Shown: positions 1 through 10,369, numbered from the stretch's first letter. The stretch is 24,009 nucleotides of DNA from Chloroflexota bacterium (GCA_013154225.1 JAADCW010000070.1:1-24009); one strand, 5' to 3'. Notes: generated from the sequence alone by a model not told the origin. Translations and numbers: made by a program.

Positions 1-206
1 TTGTGGGGAATGGTGACGTTCAGGCCGTGGATTTCCCCGCGGCGGAGGGCTTCCAGCAGGGCTTGCAGGCGCTGGGGCTGGTCGGGTGGGGTTTCGTATA
101 GCCGATATTTGCCCTGGAGACCGCAGGCGTCCAGAAAGCCGCGGTGCAGTTCGGGCGAACGGCTGTGGCCGAGGGGGTAACCGAGCAGGCCGAGGCGGTA
201 GATCAT
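1..206 (-). CDS. aroE: Shikimate dehydrogenase, N-terminal part (truncated by window edge)
   Basis: NADPH-dependent reduction of 3-dehydroshikimate to shikimate, in the cytoplasmic shikimate pathway. Only the first 68 codons lie in the window. The protein starts MIYRLGLLGYPLGHSRSP, carrying the AroE substrate-binding motif GYPLGHSRSP (the two serines bind shikimate). It ends in GLNVTIPH, the start of the NVTxPxK motif whose catalytic lysine lies just past the edge. The ATG at 206 begins 28 bp after the aroA stop on the same strand, so it is probably the third gene of a lysR-aroA-aroE operon. No clear Shine-Dalgarno sequence precedes it. The truncation is a window artefact and not evidence of a pseudogene. 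Family assignment is firm; anything past codon 68 is unseen. Confidence 0.92.
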   Translation of the reverse strand, partial: MIYRLGLLGYPLGHSRSPELHRGFLDACGLQGKYRLYETPPDQPQRLQALLEALRRGEIHGLNVTIPH

Positions 207-234
207 AAGAAGAAATGCGTGCCAGGGTGAGGGG

Positions 235-1557
235 TTAGGTAACGGTCGCGCCCAGGGTTTGCAAAACGCTGGCGAAGGTGGGGAAGGATTGGGTGATGAT
301 GTCCGCGTCGGTGATGGTGATGGGCGTTTGCGCGGCCAGGCCAGCCACGGCAAAGGCCATGGCAATGCGATGATCGCCACCAGAGGCCAGTTGCGCACCG
401 TGCCAGGGCCGACCGCCCACGATGCGGAAACCATCGGGCAAGGCTTGGGCTTCCACGCCCAGGGCTTGCAGGCGGGAAACAATGGCCGCGATGCGGTCGC
501 TTTCTTTATGGCGAAGTTCTTCGGCGTCTTGCACCACGGTTTCGCCTTGCGCGGCCGCGGCGACGATCGCGAAGGCCGGAAATTCGTCCACCATGCGCAC
601 CACCAAATCCCCGCGCACGGTGATGCCGTGCAAGTCAGGGGTGTAAGCCACAGTGATGTCGCCAAAGGGCTCGCCGTATGTTTCGCCGCGCGGCGTGATG
701 GTCACTTGCGCGCCCATGCGTTGAAGCGCGTCGAGGAAGCCGGTGCGGGTAGGGTTGAGCAAAACCCTTTGCAGGGTGATTTGAGAACCGGGCACGACCA
801 GGGCCGCGGCAAGCAGGAAAGCCGCGGAGGAAATATCGCCGGGAAGGGTGAGGCGCAGGGGCGGCAGTTCGGCTGGAATGGGCGGCACAAGGCGCACAGT
901 GCGCGGGGCTGGCTGTTCCAGTCGAAGCCCCATCGCGCGGAAGAGGCGTTCCGTGTGGTCGCGGGAGGGGCCGGGTTCCACAATGGTGGTGGGACTATCG
1001 GCCGCGAGGGCGGCCAGGAGCAGCGCGGTTTTGACCTGAGCCGAGGCTACGGCCAGGTGATGGGTAAGGCCGTGCAGGGGGTGGTCAGCAGGCCGGGGGT
1101 GCAAGGTAAGGGGCGCGTGGCCGTCGGTGTCGCTGATGGGGACGCCCATGCGGCGGAGCGGGTCGGTAATGCGGCGCATGGGGCGACGGCGCAGCCCAGG
1201 GGAGCCGTCGAGCACCGCTGGCATACCTGCCGCAGCCAGGAAGCCGGCCAGAAGGCGCATGGTGGTGGCCGAGTGCCCGCAGTAGAGCGTGGGTGGGTGG
1301 GGCGGCTGGGGCAGTCCATGCAGCCCGCGGCCGGTGACATGCAGCACGTCGCCTTCCAGGTGCCAGGGCACGCCCAGCTCGTGAAGGGCGCTTAGCAGAG
1401 GGCGGGTAACCCCTGCATCCAGGAAGTTGGCGATGCGGCTTTCCCCTTGGGTGAGTACGGCAAACAGCGCAGCCCGATGGGAAAGGGATTTGTCACCCGA
1501 AAGACGGACTGCGCCCTGAAGTGGTGCGGCAGCGGGGTGGATGGTGAGGCTGGTCAT
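235..1557 (-). CDS. aroA: 3-phosphoshikimate 1-carboxyvinyltransferase (EPSP synthase)
   Basis: Transfers enolpyruvyl from PEP to shikimate-3-phosphate, the sixth shikimate-pathway step. At 440 aa it is full length. Visible motifs are GDKSLSHRA (residues 21-29), GHSATTMRLL (94-103), RRRPMRRITDPLRRMG (about 123-138), SAQVKTALLLA (172-182), VDEFPAFA with the catalytic Asp, ELRHKESDR with the PEP-site Glu/Lys, and GGDHRIAMA near the C terminus. The PEP loop differs from the common GNxGT form: His replaces Asn (95) and Ala replaces the Gly equivalent to E. coli Gly96 (97). Ala at that place is typical of class II, glyphosate-tolerant enzymes such as CP4. The ATG overlaps the stop of the upstream LysR gene by ATGA, which points to translational coupling. 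Confidence 0.96.
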   Translation of the reverse strand: MTSLTIHPAAAPLQGAVRLSGDKSLSHRAALFAVLTQGESRIANFLDAGVTRPLLSALHELGVPWHLEGDVLHVTGRGLHGLPQPPHPPTLYCGHSATTMRLLAGFLAAAGMPAVLDGSPGLRRRPMRRITDPLRRMGVPISDTDGHAPLTLHPRPADHPLHGLTHHLAVASAQVKTALLLAALAADSPTTIVEPGPSRDHTERLFRAMGLRLEQPAPRTVRLVPPIPAELPPLRLTLPGDISSAAFLLAAALVVPGSQITLQRVLLNPTRTGFLDALQRMGAQVTITPRGETYGEPFGDITVAYTPDLHGITVRGDLVVRMVDEFPAFAIVAAAAQGETVVQDAEELRHKESDRIAAIVSRLQALGVEAQALPDGFRIVGGRPWHGAQLASGGDHRIAMAFAVAGLAAQTPITITDADIITQSFPTFASVLQTLGATVT

Positions 1558-2531
1558 GGTGAGGTGTTGTCTTCCAAGAGGGTGTAGAGGGTTTCCAGAT
1601 CGGGATGACGGGCTTTTTGAAGGACATCTTCCAAATGGGGGAAGGTGCTTTTGAGGGAATTCAAGAAAGCCACAGCAGAGGGGTGCAGGGGAATGTCTTT
1701 AGGCCAGATGGCTTTGAGATAGCGTTTGAGGGGCACGTCGGTAATGGTCAGAATGTGCAGCCGCGGGGAATCAAGGTCGTCTTCCAACATGCATTTGGGC
1801 AACAGGGTGACGCCCAAACCGTGGGAGACGGCTTCCTTGATGGCTTCAGGGCTATCTAATTCGGCTACGATGTGGGGTTGGATGTGATGCTGGGCAAAGA
1901 TGCGGTCCATCCAGCGGCGTGTTTGGGCTTCGGGTGGGCGGGCAACAAAGCGCTGGCCGTGGAGCGCACTGAGGGGGAGGCTTTCGTGGTTTGTCCACGG
2001 GGCTTCGGGTGGGGTGACCAACAGGAAGGGGATTTCTTCGAGCACGGTATAGGCCACGGTGGTTTCGTCGGGAAGTTCGCCTTCGATGATGGCCAGGTGG
2101 AGCGCGTGGCGGGCGATGTTGTCCACCAGATGGGAGGTGGTGTCGGTGCGGAGGTGCACCAGGATGTTGGGGTGTTGCTGGTGGAAGGTCTTGAGCCAGG
2201 CCGGAAGGCAGTAACTGGAAAGGGTAGGCGTACCGCCCAGGTTGAGGCGCCGTTTGATGGTTTGGGTGGGGCCAACAATGTTGGCTTCCGCGGCCAGCAT
2301 CAGCCAGCGCATGGCGTGGGCGTAGCGGCGGAGGATCTCGCCTTCGGGGGTGAGATGCGCGCCGTTAGGGGTGCGGTCGAAGAGGCGGATGCCCAGGGCT
2401 ACTTCCAGTTGACGGATTTTTTGGCTCACGGCAGGCTGAGAAAGCAACAGCACTTCGGCTGCCTTGTTGAAACTCCCGTGTTCGGCAACCGCGAGAAAGA
2501 CTTTGAGCCAGGAAGGCGCCAGGATAGACAT
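1554..2531 (-). CDS. LysR-family transcriptional regulator
   Basis: A 325-aa DNA-binding regulator of usual LysR length. Residues 5-62 form the winged helix-turn-helix (WLKVFLAVAEHGSFNKAAE, then LSQPAVSQKIRQLE and LGIRLFDRT). Residues of about 95-300 form the two-lobed effector-binding domain. The start at 2531 is backed by GAGGA seven bases upstream. Its stop overlaps the aroA start, so it probably shares a transcript with aroA-aroE. It also faces the divergent YeeE/YedE transporter gene, the usual LysR arrangement for a target. Whether it controls the aro genes, the transporter or both cannot be decided from sequence. A palindrome sits over its own extended -10, which suits autoregulation. 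Effector unknown. Confidence 0.93.
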   Translation of the reverse strand: MSILAPSWLKVFLAVAEHGSFNKAAEVLLLSQPAVSQKIRQLEVALGIRLFDRTPNGAHLTPEGEILRRYAHAMRWLMLAAEANIVGPTQTIKRRLNLGGTPTLSSYCLPAWLKTFHQQHPNILVHLRTDTTSHLVDNIARHALHLAIIEGELPDETTVAYTVLEEIPFLLVTPPEAPWTNHESLPLSALHGQRFVARPPEAQTRRWMDRIFAQHHIQPHIVAELDSPEAIKEAVSHGLGVTLLPKCMLEDDLDSPRLHILTITDVPLKRYLKAIWPKDIPLHPSAVAFLNSLKSTFPHLEDVLQKARHPDLETLYTLLEDNTSP

Positions 2532-2561
2532 GGTTTTGTCCTCGGAGCAGGAGGGCAGGGG

Positions 2562-2582
2562 TTATAAGTATAGATTATAACA
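2562..2582 (-). promoter_or_regulatory. Extended -10 promoter overlapped by LysR-type palindrome
   Basis: On the minus strand the motif TGTTATAAT (2574-2582) is an extended -10 element, 43 bp upstream of the lysR start. It lies in the near-symmetrical sequence TTATAA-N7-TTATAA (2562-2580), which contains TAA-N7-TTA and so fits the T-N11-A LysR box pattern. No good -35 is seen at 17 bp. Binding here would cover the RNA polymerase site, as expected for LysR autorepression. AT-rich palindromes also arise by chance, so this is a candidate only. Confidence 0.5.
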
Positions 2583-2624
2583 CCTGTAAGTAATTGGGGT
2601 GAACAAGTTTTTGGGCCTTGCTTC

Positions 2625-2652
2625 TATAATTATGAGAGCAGAATGAGAGCAG
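2625..2652 (+). promoter_or_regulatory. Putative -10 and tandem direct repeat upstream of the YeeE/YedE gene
   Basis: A perfect TATAAT (2625-2630) is followed at once by two copies of ATGAGAGCAG (2632-2641 and 2643-2652) with an 11-bp period, about one helical turn. No convincing -35 lies 17 bp upstream. The leader to the start codon would be about 90 nt. The phased repeat at the expected transcription start could be an operator bound on one face of the DNA. Confidence 0.45.
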
Positions 2653-2725
2653 GTTCTTAAGGTGTTGTGTAACCATCTGTGCCGTACATTTATTTTAAAC
2701 ACCATTTTGAAGAGGAGGTTGTCGT

Positions 2726-4336
2726 ATGGCGAAATTTAAAAACGGCTATGCTGGTGTGGGCTGGCTGAAACGCCAGTGGCCGTGGTGGACTGCGGGCGTT
2801 TTGACCGCGTCGGCCGAAATTATCAATTTCCTTTTCCTGCCGTTGGGGCATCCGAAACATAAATTCATTGGTGTGACCAGTGGTATGGCCCGTATGTTGG
2901 CCAGCGTGGAAACCACCTTGTTTGGTGGAAGCCTGATTGCCACCAAGCCCGACTATCAGCCTGCGCTTCAGTGGGTCATCATCGGCGCCATGTTGGCGGC
3001 GCTGGTGTTTGCCTGGCTGGAAGGCGAAGTGCGCTCGTGGGCGAAATACCCCAAAGCGGGCTTGGGCTTTGTGGCGTTAGGTGCGTTCTTCTTCGCCTGG
3101 GGCACCCGTGTGGCTGGTGGCTGCACCTTGCACCACCTCTTGGGCGGTTTTGCCGCTATGAACATCAAGAGTTGGGTGGTGATGCTCTTTGCCACAACCG
3201 GCGCGCTCATCGGCTTCGTCATTTTGCGGAACCTCAACCTGTCTCAGTATTTCAAGAGCCAGGAAACCTTGTGGTTTACCCTTGAGGCCGCAAAGCGTGG
3301 CTGGGCCGATGGCCTGACCGCCAGCGATGACGTGGAAGATTCCAAGGGCATCCGCTATGCCTTGTATGCCATCCTGATCGTCATCTTGCTGGTGGTGGTG
3401 TACAACGCGTTTGCCGGCAATGACTACGCGGTGAAGATGGGCTGGGCTGAGAGCATTGAAAAGACCTACATGTATGGCAATATGCTCATCAGCCAGAACC
3501 TGGGCAACATCCTCATGCTGATCTTGGTGGGTGTGCTCCTGGGCGCCTCGGTGGCTAAGACGGGCTTTGGTACGGAATGCGGCCTGATCAACCCTGAACT
3601 GGGCCGCGAAGTGGAAAAGGGCGAAGCGCAGTCGGCCCGCCGCTGGCGGATGACCTACTCCCTGCGCACGGTCTTTGTTTCTTACCAGCCCTTTGGTGCC
3701 CTGAGCATCCACATCTTCCTGACCGGCTTGGTGATGTTCATCGCCTTTGCCTTCTTTGGCATCATGGAAGGCCACCACTGGGCAACCGAAGCCTTTGCGG
3801 CCAACTACGTTGGCCCTCTGGGTGCAGAGTTCCACAAGGTGGGCACGTCCATCCGTGAGAACACCACCCTCTCGATGGACATCTTCGGCGGCCTGTTGCT
3901 GGGCTTGGGCACCATCTTCATGATTGGCTGCGAATTCCGCAACTATGGCCGCACCGGTTTGCTCTACATCACCGGCCTGTTGATTTGGCCCTTCTTCTAC
4001 CTGGGCTACCTGCCTTACACCTTGGCCCGCGATTTCTGGGATGGCTTGATGGCTTCGGGGCACTACGCGCCGACCACCTTCTTCCCCGCGTTGGTCGCGC
4101 CCCATAGCCCGACGCTGCAGGCCATTATCTACGCCCTTTACCTCGCTTTCTGGCTCTACATGTTCTTCTGGGCCCTGAAGCGTGGTGCCCGCAACGTGGG
4201 CGTCCAGCCCAGCGACTTGCTCAAGATGTCCTCTGAAGACATGTACCTGAGCCGCCTGGACAAACTGGAAGCCGAAGGCCGCTTCGACGAAATCGACCAA
4301 CTGGAGAAAGAACTCTACCAGATGGCCAAGAAGTAG
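2726..4336 (+). CDS. YeeE/YedE family transporter (TsuA-like sulfur-compound uptake)
   Basis: An integral membrane protein of 536 aa with many hydrophobic helices. YeeE/YedE proteins such as TsuA import thiosulfate through a row of conserved cysteines; other members are linked to selenium metabolism. Each expected cysteine motif is present: GTRVAGGCTLHHLLGG (Cys133), TGFGTECGLINPE (Cys285), and MIGCEFRNYGRTG (Cys402). The length fits a fused two-repeat YeeE/YedE protein. The tail after residue about 490 is soluble, charged and helical (DLLKMSSEDMYLSRLDKLEAE). The start is set by AGAGGAGG (2711-2718) seven bases before ATG. No TusA or rhodanese gene adjoins it. The gene is monocistronic, ending at a strong terminator. 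Substrate (thiosulfate or another sulfur or selenium compound) is inferred from family only. Confidence 0.85.
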   Translation: MAKFKNGYAGVGWLKRQWPWWTAGVLTASAEIINFLFLPLGHPKHKFIGVTSGMARMLASVETTLFGGSLIATKPDYQPALQWVIIGAMLAALVFAWLEGEVRSWAKYPKAGLGFVALGAFFFAWGTRVAGGCTLHHLLGGFAAMNIKSWVVMLFATTGALIGFVILRNLNLSQYFKSQETLWFTLEAAKRGWADGLTASDDVEDSKGIRYALYAILIVILLVVVYNAFAGNDYAVKMGWAESIEKTYMYGNMLISQNLGNILMLILVGVLLGASVAKTGFGTECGLINPELGREVEKGEAQSARRWRMTYSLRTVFVSYQPFGALSIHIFLTGLVMFIAFAFFGIMEGHHWATEAFAANYVGPLGAEFHKVGTSIRENTTLSMDIFGGLLLGLGTIFMIGCEFRNYGRTGLLYITGLLIWPFFYLGYLPYTLARDFWDGLMASGHYAPTTFFPALVAPHSPTLQAIIYALYLAFWLYMFFWALKRGARNVGVQPSDLLKMSSEDMYLSRLDKLEAEGRFDEIDQLEKELYQMAKK

Positions 4337-4367
4337 CGAGGCCAGCAGGCAAAAGATGGCTACCCTG

Positions 4368-4404
4368 GGGGCGGGAGTTTTCCCGCCCCTTGAGTTTTAA
4401 TTTT
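4368..4404 (+). terminator. Rho-independent terminator after the YeeE/YedE gene
   Basis: A 9-bp perfect stem GGGGCGGGA / TCCCGCCCC (4368-4376 with 4381-4389) with a GTTT loop is followed by TTGAGTTTTAATTTT. It starts 31 bp after the stop codon at 4336. Confidence 0.8.
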
Positions 4405-4445
4405 CGAGTACAATCAAAGGAACCCTTTTGCATGAGGTGCTGTAT

Positions 4446-4976
4446 ATGGCCAAAAATAAAAAGAAGAAGAAAAAGACCTCACCCCAGCGTTTGCGGACCA
4501 TGCGCACGCCCCATCTTTCGGTATGCCGTGGATCGCTTTCGTTGGCCTTTTTGATGATGGTGGCGTATGCCGTCATCATGATGGGCATTGCAGTATGGCA
4601 GTGGGAAGGCCTTGCCAAGGGCACGGTGGTGCTGTGGGGCATCACGCAGATGGTGATGGGTTATGCGGTGATTTGCCTCTATCGGCATCAGCGGGCCGCG
4701 CGTTGGGGCGCGGTGGGGGCGTTGCTGATCTTGAGCGGCGTGCTTACCATGTTCCCCACGTCGGACTTTTTGAGCCAAGCCCTTCAGGCCCTGGCCGTAG
4801 CAGGGTTTAGTTTGGTGTTGTATGACTTGCAAAAATACATTGGCGTACCTTTAATGCTTCCTGGGGGTTTGATTTTCTTAGCGGTCATCGCACAAATCGT
4901 GAGTTCGCCTCTGATGGCGTTCTTCGGGCTGGCCTTCCTGGCCATGGGGGCAGGCTTGGGGCTGGCAAGAATGTAG
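4446..4976 (+). CDS. Small polytopic membrane protein of unknown function
   Basis: No family recognised. The 176-aa product has a strongly basic, lysine-rich N terminus (MAKNKKKKKKT), which by the positive-inside rule should stay in the cytoplasm. Five or six hydrophobic segments follow: about residues 27-47, 52-72, 78-97, 104-124, 135-150 and 155-174. Start choice: ATG at 4446 has GAGGTG (4434-4439) six bases upstream; an in-frame TTG at 4428 lacks support. It begins after the upstream terminator and ends 32 bp before a dehydrogenase gene on the same strand, so the two may be cotranscribed. The poly-Lys run is encoded by an AAA/AAG-rich stretch. The hydrophobic pattern and good ribosome-binding site make it a real gene. 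Confidence 0.75.
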   Translation: MAKNKKKKKKTSPQRLRTMRTPHLSVCRGSLSLAFLMMVAYAVIMMGIAVWQWEGLAKGTVVLWGITQMVMGYAVICLYRHQRAARWGAVGALLILSGVLTMFPTSDFLSQALQALAVAGFSLVLYDLQKYIGVPLMLPGGLIFLAVIAQIVSSPLMAFFGLAFLAMGAGLGLARM

Positions 4977-5008
4977 CATAGCATTGCGTTGTATTGAGGA
5001 GGTAGTTC

Positions 5009-5965
5009 ATGCGCGGCTTGTGGTTAGAAAATCGTAAGTTGACCTATCGGGAAGATCTGCCCATGCCAGAACCGCCCGAGGGCGAAGCCCTGATTCGGGT
5101 GCGGCTGGCAGGCATTTGTGCCACAGATTTGGAAATGGTGCGAGGCTATTACCCTTTCACCGGCGTGTTGGGGCACGAGTTTGTGGGCGAGGTGGTGCGC
5201 GCACCCAGCGCGCCCGAATGGGAAGGCAAGCGAGTGGTTGGCGAAATCAACGTGACCTGCGGCCACTGCGCCCAGTGCCTGGCGGGGCGCCCCACCCATT
5301 GCGAAAACCGCACAGTGTTGGGCATTTTGGGGCGCAACGGCGTGTTTGCCGAATACACGACCTTGCCCGTCGCGAATTTGCTCCCCGTGCCCGACAACGT
5401 GCCCGATGAAAAAGCCGTGTTTACCGAGCCACTGGCCGCGGCAATGGAAATTCAAGAGCAAGTCCACGTTCACCCCACTGACAAAGTGTTGGTGGTAGGG
5501 GCTGGGCGCCTGGGGCAGTTGATTGCCTGGAGCCTGACCCTCACCGGCGCCGAGGTCTATGCTGTGGTGCGCCGCGAGCGCCAGCGTGCCTTGCTGGAGC
5601 CCTACGGCGTGACCTGCCTCACATCCGAAGAAGTGCCTCATTGGGCGATGGATGTAGTGGTGGAAGCCACAGGCACCCCGGGCGGTCTGGCCTTGGCCAA
5701 AGAGGCGGTGCATCCCCGAGGCACCATTGTGCTCAAGAGCACGTATGCTGGCGAAGCCAAAGTGCGCCTGTCGCCCTGGGTGGTGGATGAGGTACACGTC
5801 GTGGGCTCGCGCTGCGGTCCCTTTGCCCCGGCGCTGCGTCATATGGAAGCCGGACGCCTGGATCCCCGCACTTTGATTGATGCAGAATATCCCCTGGAAG
5901 AAGGGCTTGCCGCGTTTGAACACGCGGCACAGCGCGGGGTGTTCAAAGTGTTGCTTCGCCCATAA
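5009..5965 (+). CDS. Zinc-dependent alcohol dehydrogenase-like protein (MDR superfamily)
   Basis: A medium-chain dehydrogenase/reductase of 318 aa that oxidises or reduces an alcohol/carbonyl pair with NAD(P). Residues 1-145 form the GroES-like catalytic domain. Catalytic zinc ligands are probably Cys37 (GICATD), His56-Glu57 (GHE) and Glu140. The structural zinc site is complete: Cys84, Cys87, Cys90 and Cys98 in CGHCAQCLAGRPTHC. The Rossmann fold follows with VLVVGAGRLGQ (160-170). The substrate cannot be told. It is about 20-30 residues shorter than many ADH/threonine dehydrogenase relatives, mainly in the C-terminal half. GAGGAGG (4996-5002) precedes ATG by six bases. A terminator-like hairpin follows at 6009-6041. 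Confidence 0.88.
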   Translation: MRGLWLENRKLTYREDLPMPEPPEGEALIRVRLAGICATDLEMVRGYYPFTGVLGHEFVGEVVRAPSAPEWEGKRVVGEINVTCGHCAQCLAGRPTHCENRTVLGILGRNGVFAEYTTLPVANLLPVPDNVPDEKAVFTEPLAAAMEIQEQVHVHPTDKVLVVGAGRLGQLIAWSLTLTGAEVYAVVRRERQRALLEPYGVTCLTSEEVPHWAMDVVVEATGTPGGLALAKEAVHPRGTIVLKSTYAGEAKVRLSPWVVDEVHVVGSRCGPFAPALRHMEAGRLDPRTLIDAEYPLEEGLAAFEHAAQRGVFKVLLRP

Positions 5966-6008
5966 GGTCTTGAAACCCATCTTATGAGGTATTTCACCAG
6001 CTTTTTGT

Positions 6009-6050
6009 GGCGTCGCACCTCCTCGCAAGGCGTGCGGCGCCCTTCTTTAT
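6009..6050 (+). terminator. Probable terminator after the MDR dehydrogenase
   Basis: A 10-bp stem with one G-T pair (GGCGTCGCAC at 6009-6018 with GTGCGGCGCC at 6032-6041) encloses a 13-nt loop and is followed by the pyrimidine-rich CTTCTTTAT. The U tract is weak, so termination is likely but not certain. Confidence 0.6.
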
Positions 6051-6091
6051 ATGCGAAAAACAACGATTTAAAGATGTTGGGATGAGAAAGG

Positions 6092-6121
6092 TTGCCAACT
6101 TTTCTCATCACCTGTTATAAT
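6092..6121 (+). promoter_or_regulatory. Consensus-like sigma-70-type promoter of the S1 gene
   Basis: TTGCCA (6092-6097), an 18-bp spacer, then TATAAT (6116-6121). The predicted transcript starts near 6128, about 24 nt before the ATG at 6152. This rules out an in-frame start codon at 6092, which would lie in the -35 element. Confidence 0.75.
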
Positions 6122-6151
6122 TGCTCCATCTTTCAACAACGGAGTTGGTCT

Positions 6152-7543
6152 ATGGAATGGAAGGAAGCCCCTGAAGGGCAGGAGGTTGCACCTGACAACA
6201 CCGCACCTGAAGCAGTCGAAGAAGAACCCCAAATGACGATGGAGGCCCTGCTGGCCGAAGAGGGCTTCGCTTTGGAGTTCCCACACGCGGGGGAAATTCG
6301 CAAAGGCGTTATTACCAGCATTACCGACAATGGAGAAGTATTGGTCGGCATTGGTGCCAAATCCGAGGGTGTTATTCCCCATCGTGATTTGGAACGCCTC
6401 AGCGACGAGGAGCGGGAGGCCATCCAGGTTGGGAATGAAATTCCCGTCTATGTTGTCTCAGTCGATAAAGACGGCACGGCTCGACTTTCCTACACCCGAG
6501 CCCTGGAAGCCGAAGACTGGGACAAAGCCGAAGCCATGAAAGAATCCAAAGAGATCTTTCATGGGGTTATCGCGGGCGTCAACAAAGGCGGGCTGGTGGT
6601 ACGCTTTGGACGCCTGCGGGGCTTCGTGCCCACCTCGCAAGTCAGCCGGGAACGCCGCCTGTCAGTGGGTGGCGCTCGCCCTGACAAAGACTTGGACGCC
6701 TGGAAGCCCCTGGTGGGGCAACCCATTGCCGTGCGGGTCATTGAGGTGGACCGCGAACGCCGTCGGCTGATCCTTTCCGAGCGCGCCGCAGCCCGGGAAT
6801 CTCGCGAAATGCTCAAAGAGCAATTGCTGGAATCCCTGCAAGTGGGTGATATTCGCACCGGCCGGGTAACCAGCTTGACCAGTTTTGGCGCCTTTGTCAA
6901 CATCGACGGCGCCGACGGGTTGGTGCATCTCTCCGAAATTTCCTGGGAGCGGGTCGGCAAAGCCAGCGACGTCCTCAAAGTAGGTCAAGAAGTGACCGTC
7001 AAGGTCATTGAGGTGGACCGCGAACGCAAGCGCATTGGCCTTTCCATCCGCCAACTCCAAGAAGACCCCTGGAAGCAAAAGGTCAAGGGGCTGCGGGAAG
7101 GCTTGCTGGTGCGCGGCGTGATCACCCGGCTGGAAAAGTTCGGCGCTTTTGCCCGCCTGGAAAACGGCCTGGAAGGGCTCATCCACATTTCCGAACTCAG
7201 CGACCAACACGTGGAACACCCGCGTGAGGTGGTCCACGAAGGCGATGAGGTCACCCTGCGCATCGTGCGTATTGACCCTGAACGCCGCCGCATTGGCCTG
7301 AGCTTGAAGAAGGTGGATTCCCTGGCCTACGCAGACCTGGACCTGCGCCTGGCGCTGGAAGAGGCCGAAAGCGAACTCTTCAACATGGCTGAAGAGGAAG
7401 CCGCGGAAGAAACCGCTCCTGCTGAAGAAGCCGAAACCCCTGCGGCAGAAGCAGAAGAAGCCCCCTCCACCGAGGAAGCGAGCGAAGAAGCCCCTGCTGA
7501 AGCCTCTGAGGAAACTCCCTCCGAAGAAGAGGCCTCCGAATAG
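6152..7543 (+). CDS. rpsA: Ribosomal protein S1 homologue with four S1 domains
   Basis: An RNA-binding protein of 463 aa that helps mRNA dock on the 30S subunit. Four S1 (OB-fold) domains are seen at about residues 47-117, 134-211, 231-300 and 317-387. Domains 3 and 4 match the consensus best (SFGAFVNIDGADGLVHLSEI; KFGAFARLENGLEGLIHISE). Domains 1 and 2 are more divergent, as is usual for the ribosome-binding end of S1. The last 60 residues are an acidic Glu/Ala/Ser/Pro tail of low complexity. E. coli S1 has six domains; four-domain forms are common outside Proteobacteria. The start at 6152 follows GGAG (6141-6144) and a strong promoter. The gene is a single unit closed by a terminator at 7572. 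Confidence 0.9.
   Translation: MEWKEAPEGQEVAPDNTAPEAVEEEPQMTMEALLAEEGFALEFPHAGEIRKGVITSITDNGEVLVGIGAKSEGVIPHRDLERLSDEEREAIQVGNEIPVYVVSVDKDGTARLSYTRALEAEDWDKAEAMKESKEIFHGVIAGVNKGGLVVRFGRLRGFVPTSQVSRERRLSVGGARPDKDLDAWKPLVGQPIAVRVIEVDRERRRLILSERAAARESREMLKEQLLESLQVGDIRTGRVTSLTSFGAFVNIDGADGLVHLSEISWERVGKASDVLKVGQEVTVKVIEVDRERKRIGLSIRQLQEDPWKQKVKGLREGLLVRGVITRLEKFGAFARLENGLEGLIHISELSDQHVEHPREVVHEGDEVTLRIVRIDPERRRIGLSLKKVDSLAYADLDLRLALEEAESELFNMAEEEAAEETAPAEEAETPAAEAEEAPSTEEASEEAPAEASEETPSEEEASE
6736..7027 (+). repeat. 25-bp exact direct repeat inside the S1 gene
   Basis: Bases 6736-6760 and 7003-7027 are identical and encode VIEVDRER at the end of S1 domains 2 and 3, 267 bp (89 codons) apart. The repeat follows domain duplication. 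Confidence 0.85.
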
Positions 7544-7571
7544 AGGCAACCCTCGCAACCGTGTGCTCACC

Positions 7572-7606
7572 AAGCGCATCCCTCGGCGGGATGCGCTTGT
7601 TTTTTC
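7572..7606 (+). terminator. Strong rho-independent terminator after the S1 gene
   Basis: An 11-bp perfect stem AAGCGCATCCC / GGGATGCGCTT (7572-7582 with 7588-7598), TCGGC loop, then GTTTTTT. It lies 28 bp after the stop codon. Confidence 0.92.
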
Positions 7607-7785
7607 CCTTACCATCAGGCCGACTTCATTAGAAACTTATAGGAAAATCTGTAGAGGCTGGAAGAAGAGCACAAAACTTTGGTAGAATGGAATTGGGAAG
7701 CGAAGCGCTGTTGAAAGCGTCTTAAAAACAACATCCTGGAAAGCGAAACACGAGAACCACGGTTTTGTGTGAAGGAGGCAGTACC

Positions 7786-10281
<2,496 letters not shown>

Positions 10282-10306
10282 ACCTGGTTTTGCTCGTTGA
10301 AACCAA

Positions 10307-10343
10307 ACAACGCCCCTGCCAACCGGCAGGGGCGTTGTTTTTG
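10307..10343 (+). terminator. Strong rho-independent terminator after clpC
   Basis: A 14-bp perfect stem ACAACGCCCCTGCC / GGCAGGGGCGTTGT (10307-10320 with 10325-10338), AACC tetraloop, followed by TTTTG and a T-rich run. It lies 25 bp after the clpC stop. Confidence 0.93.
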
Positions 10344-10369
10344 TTGGGTTTTTGGTTTATTTGCTCTGG

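Noticed and set aside
259..1395. 378-codon open frame antisense to aroA
   Set aside because: Gly/His-rich nonsense translation; aroA motifs on the other strand are unambiguous.
3077..4300. 407-codon open frame antisense to the YeeE/YedE gene
   Set aside because: His/Gln-rich shadow frame; the sense strand has all family cysteine motifs.
7607..7785. CIRCE or CtsR-type operator upstream of clpC
   Set aside because: I searched by eye for the CIRCE inverted repeat and for a tandem heptad CtsR box and found neither. A weak -10 (TAGAAT at 7683-7688) has no good -35.
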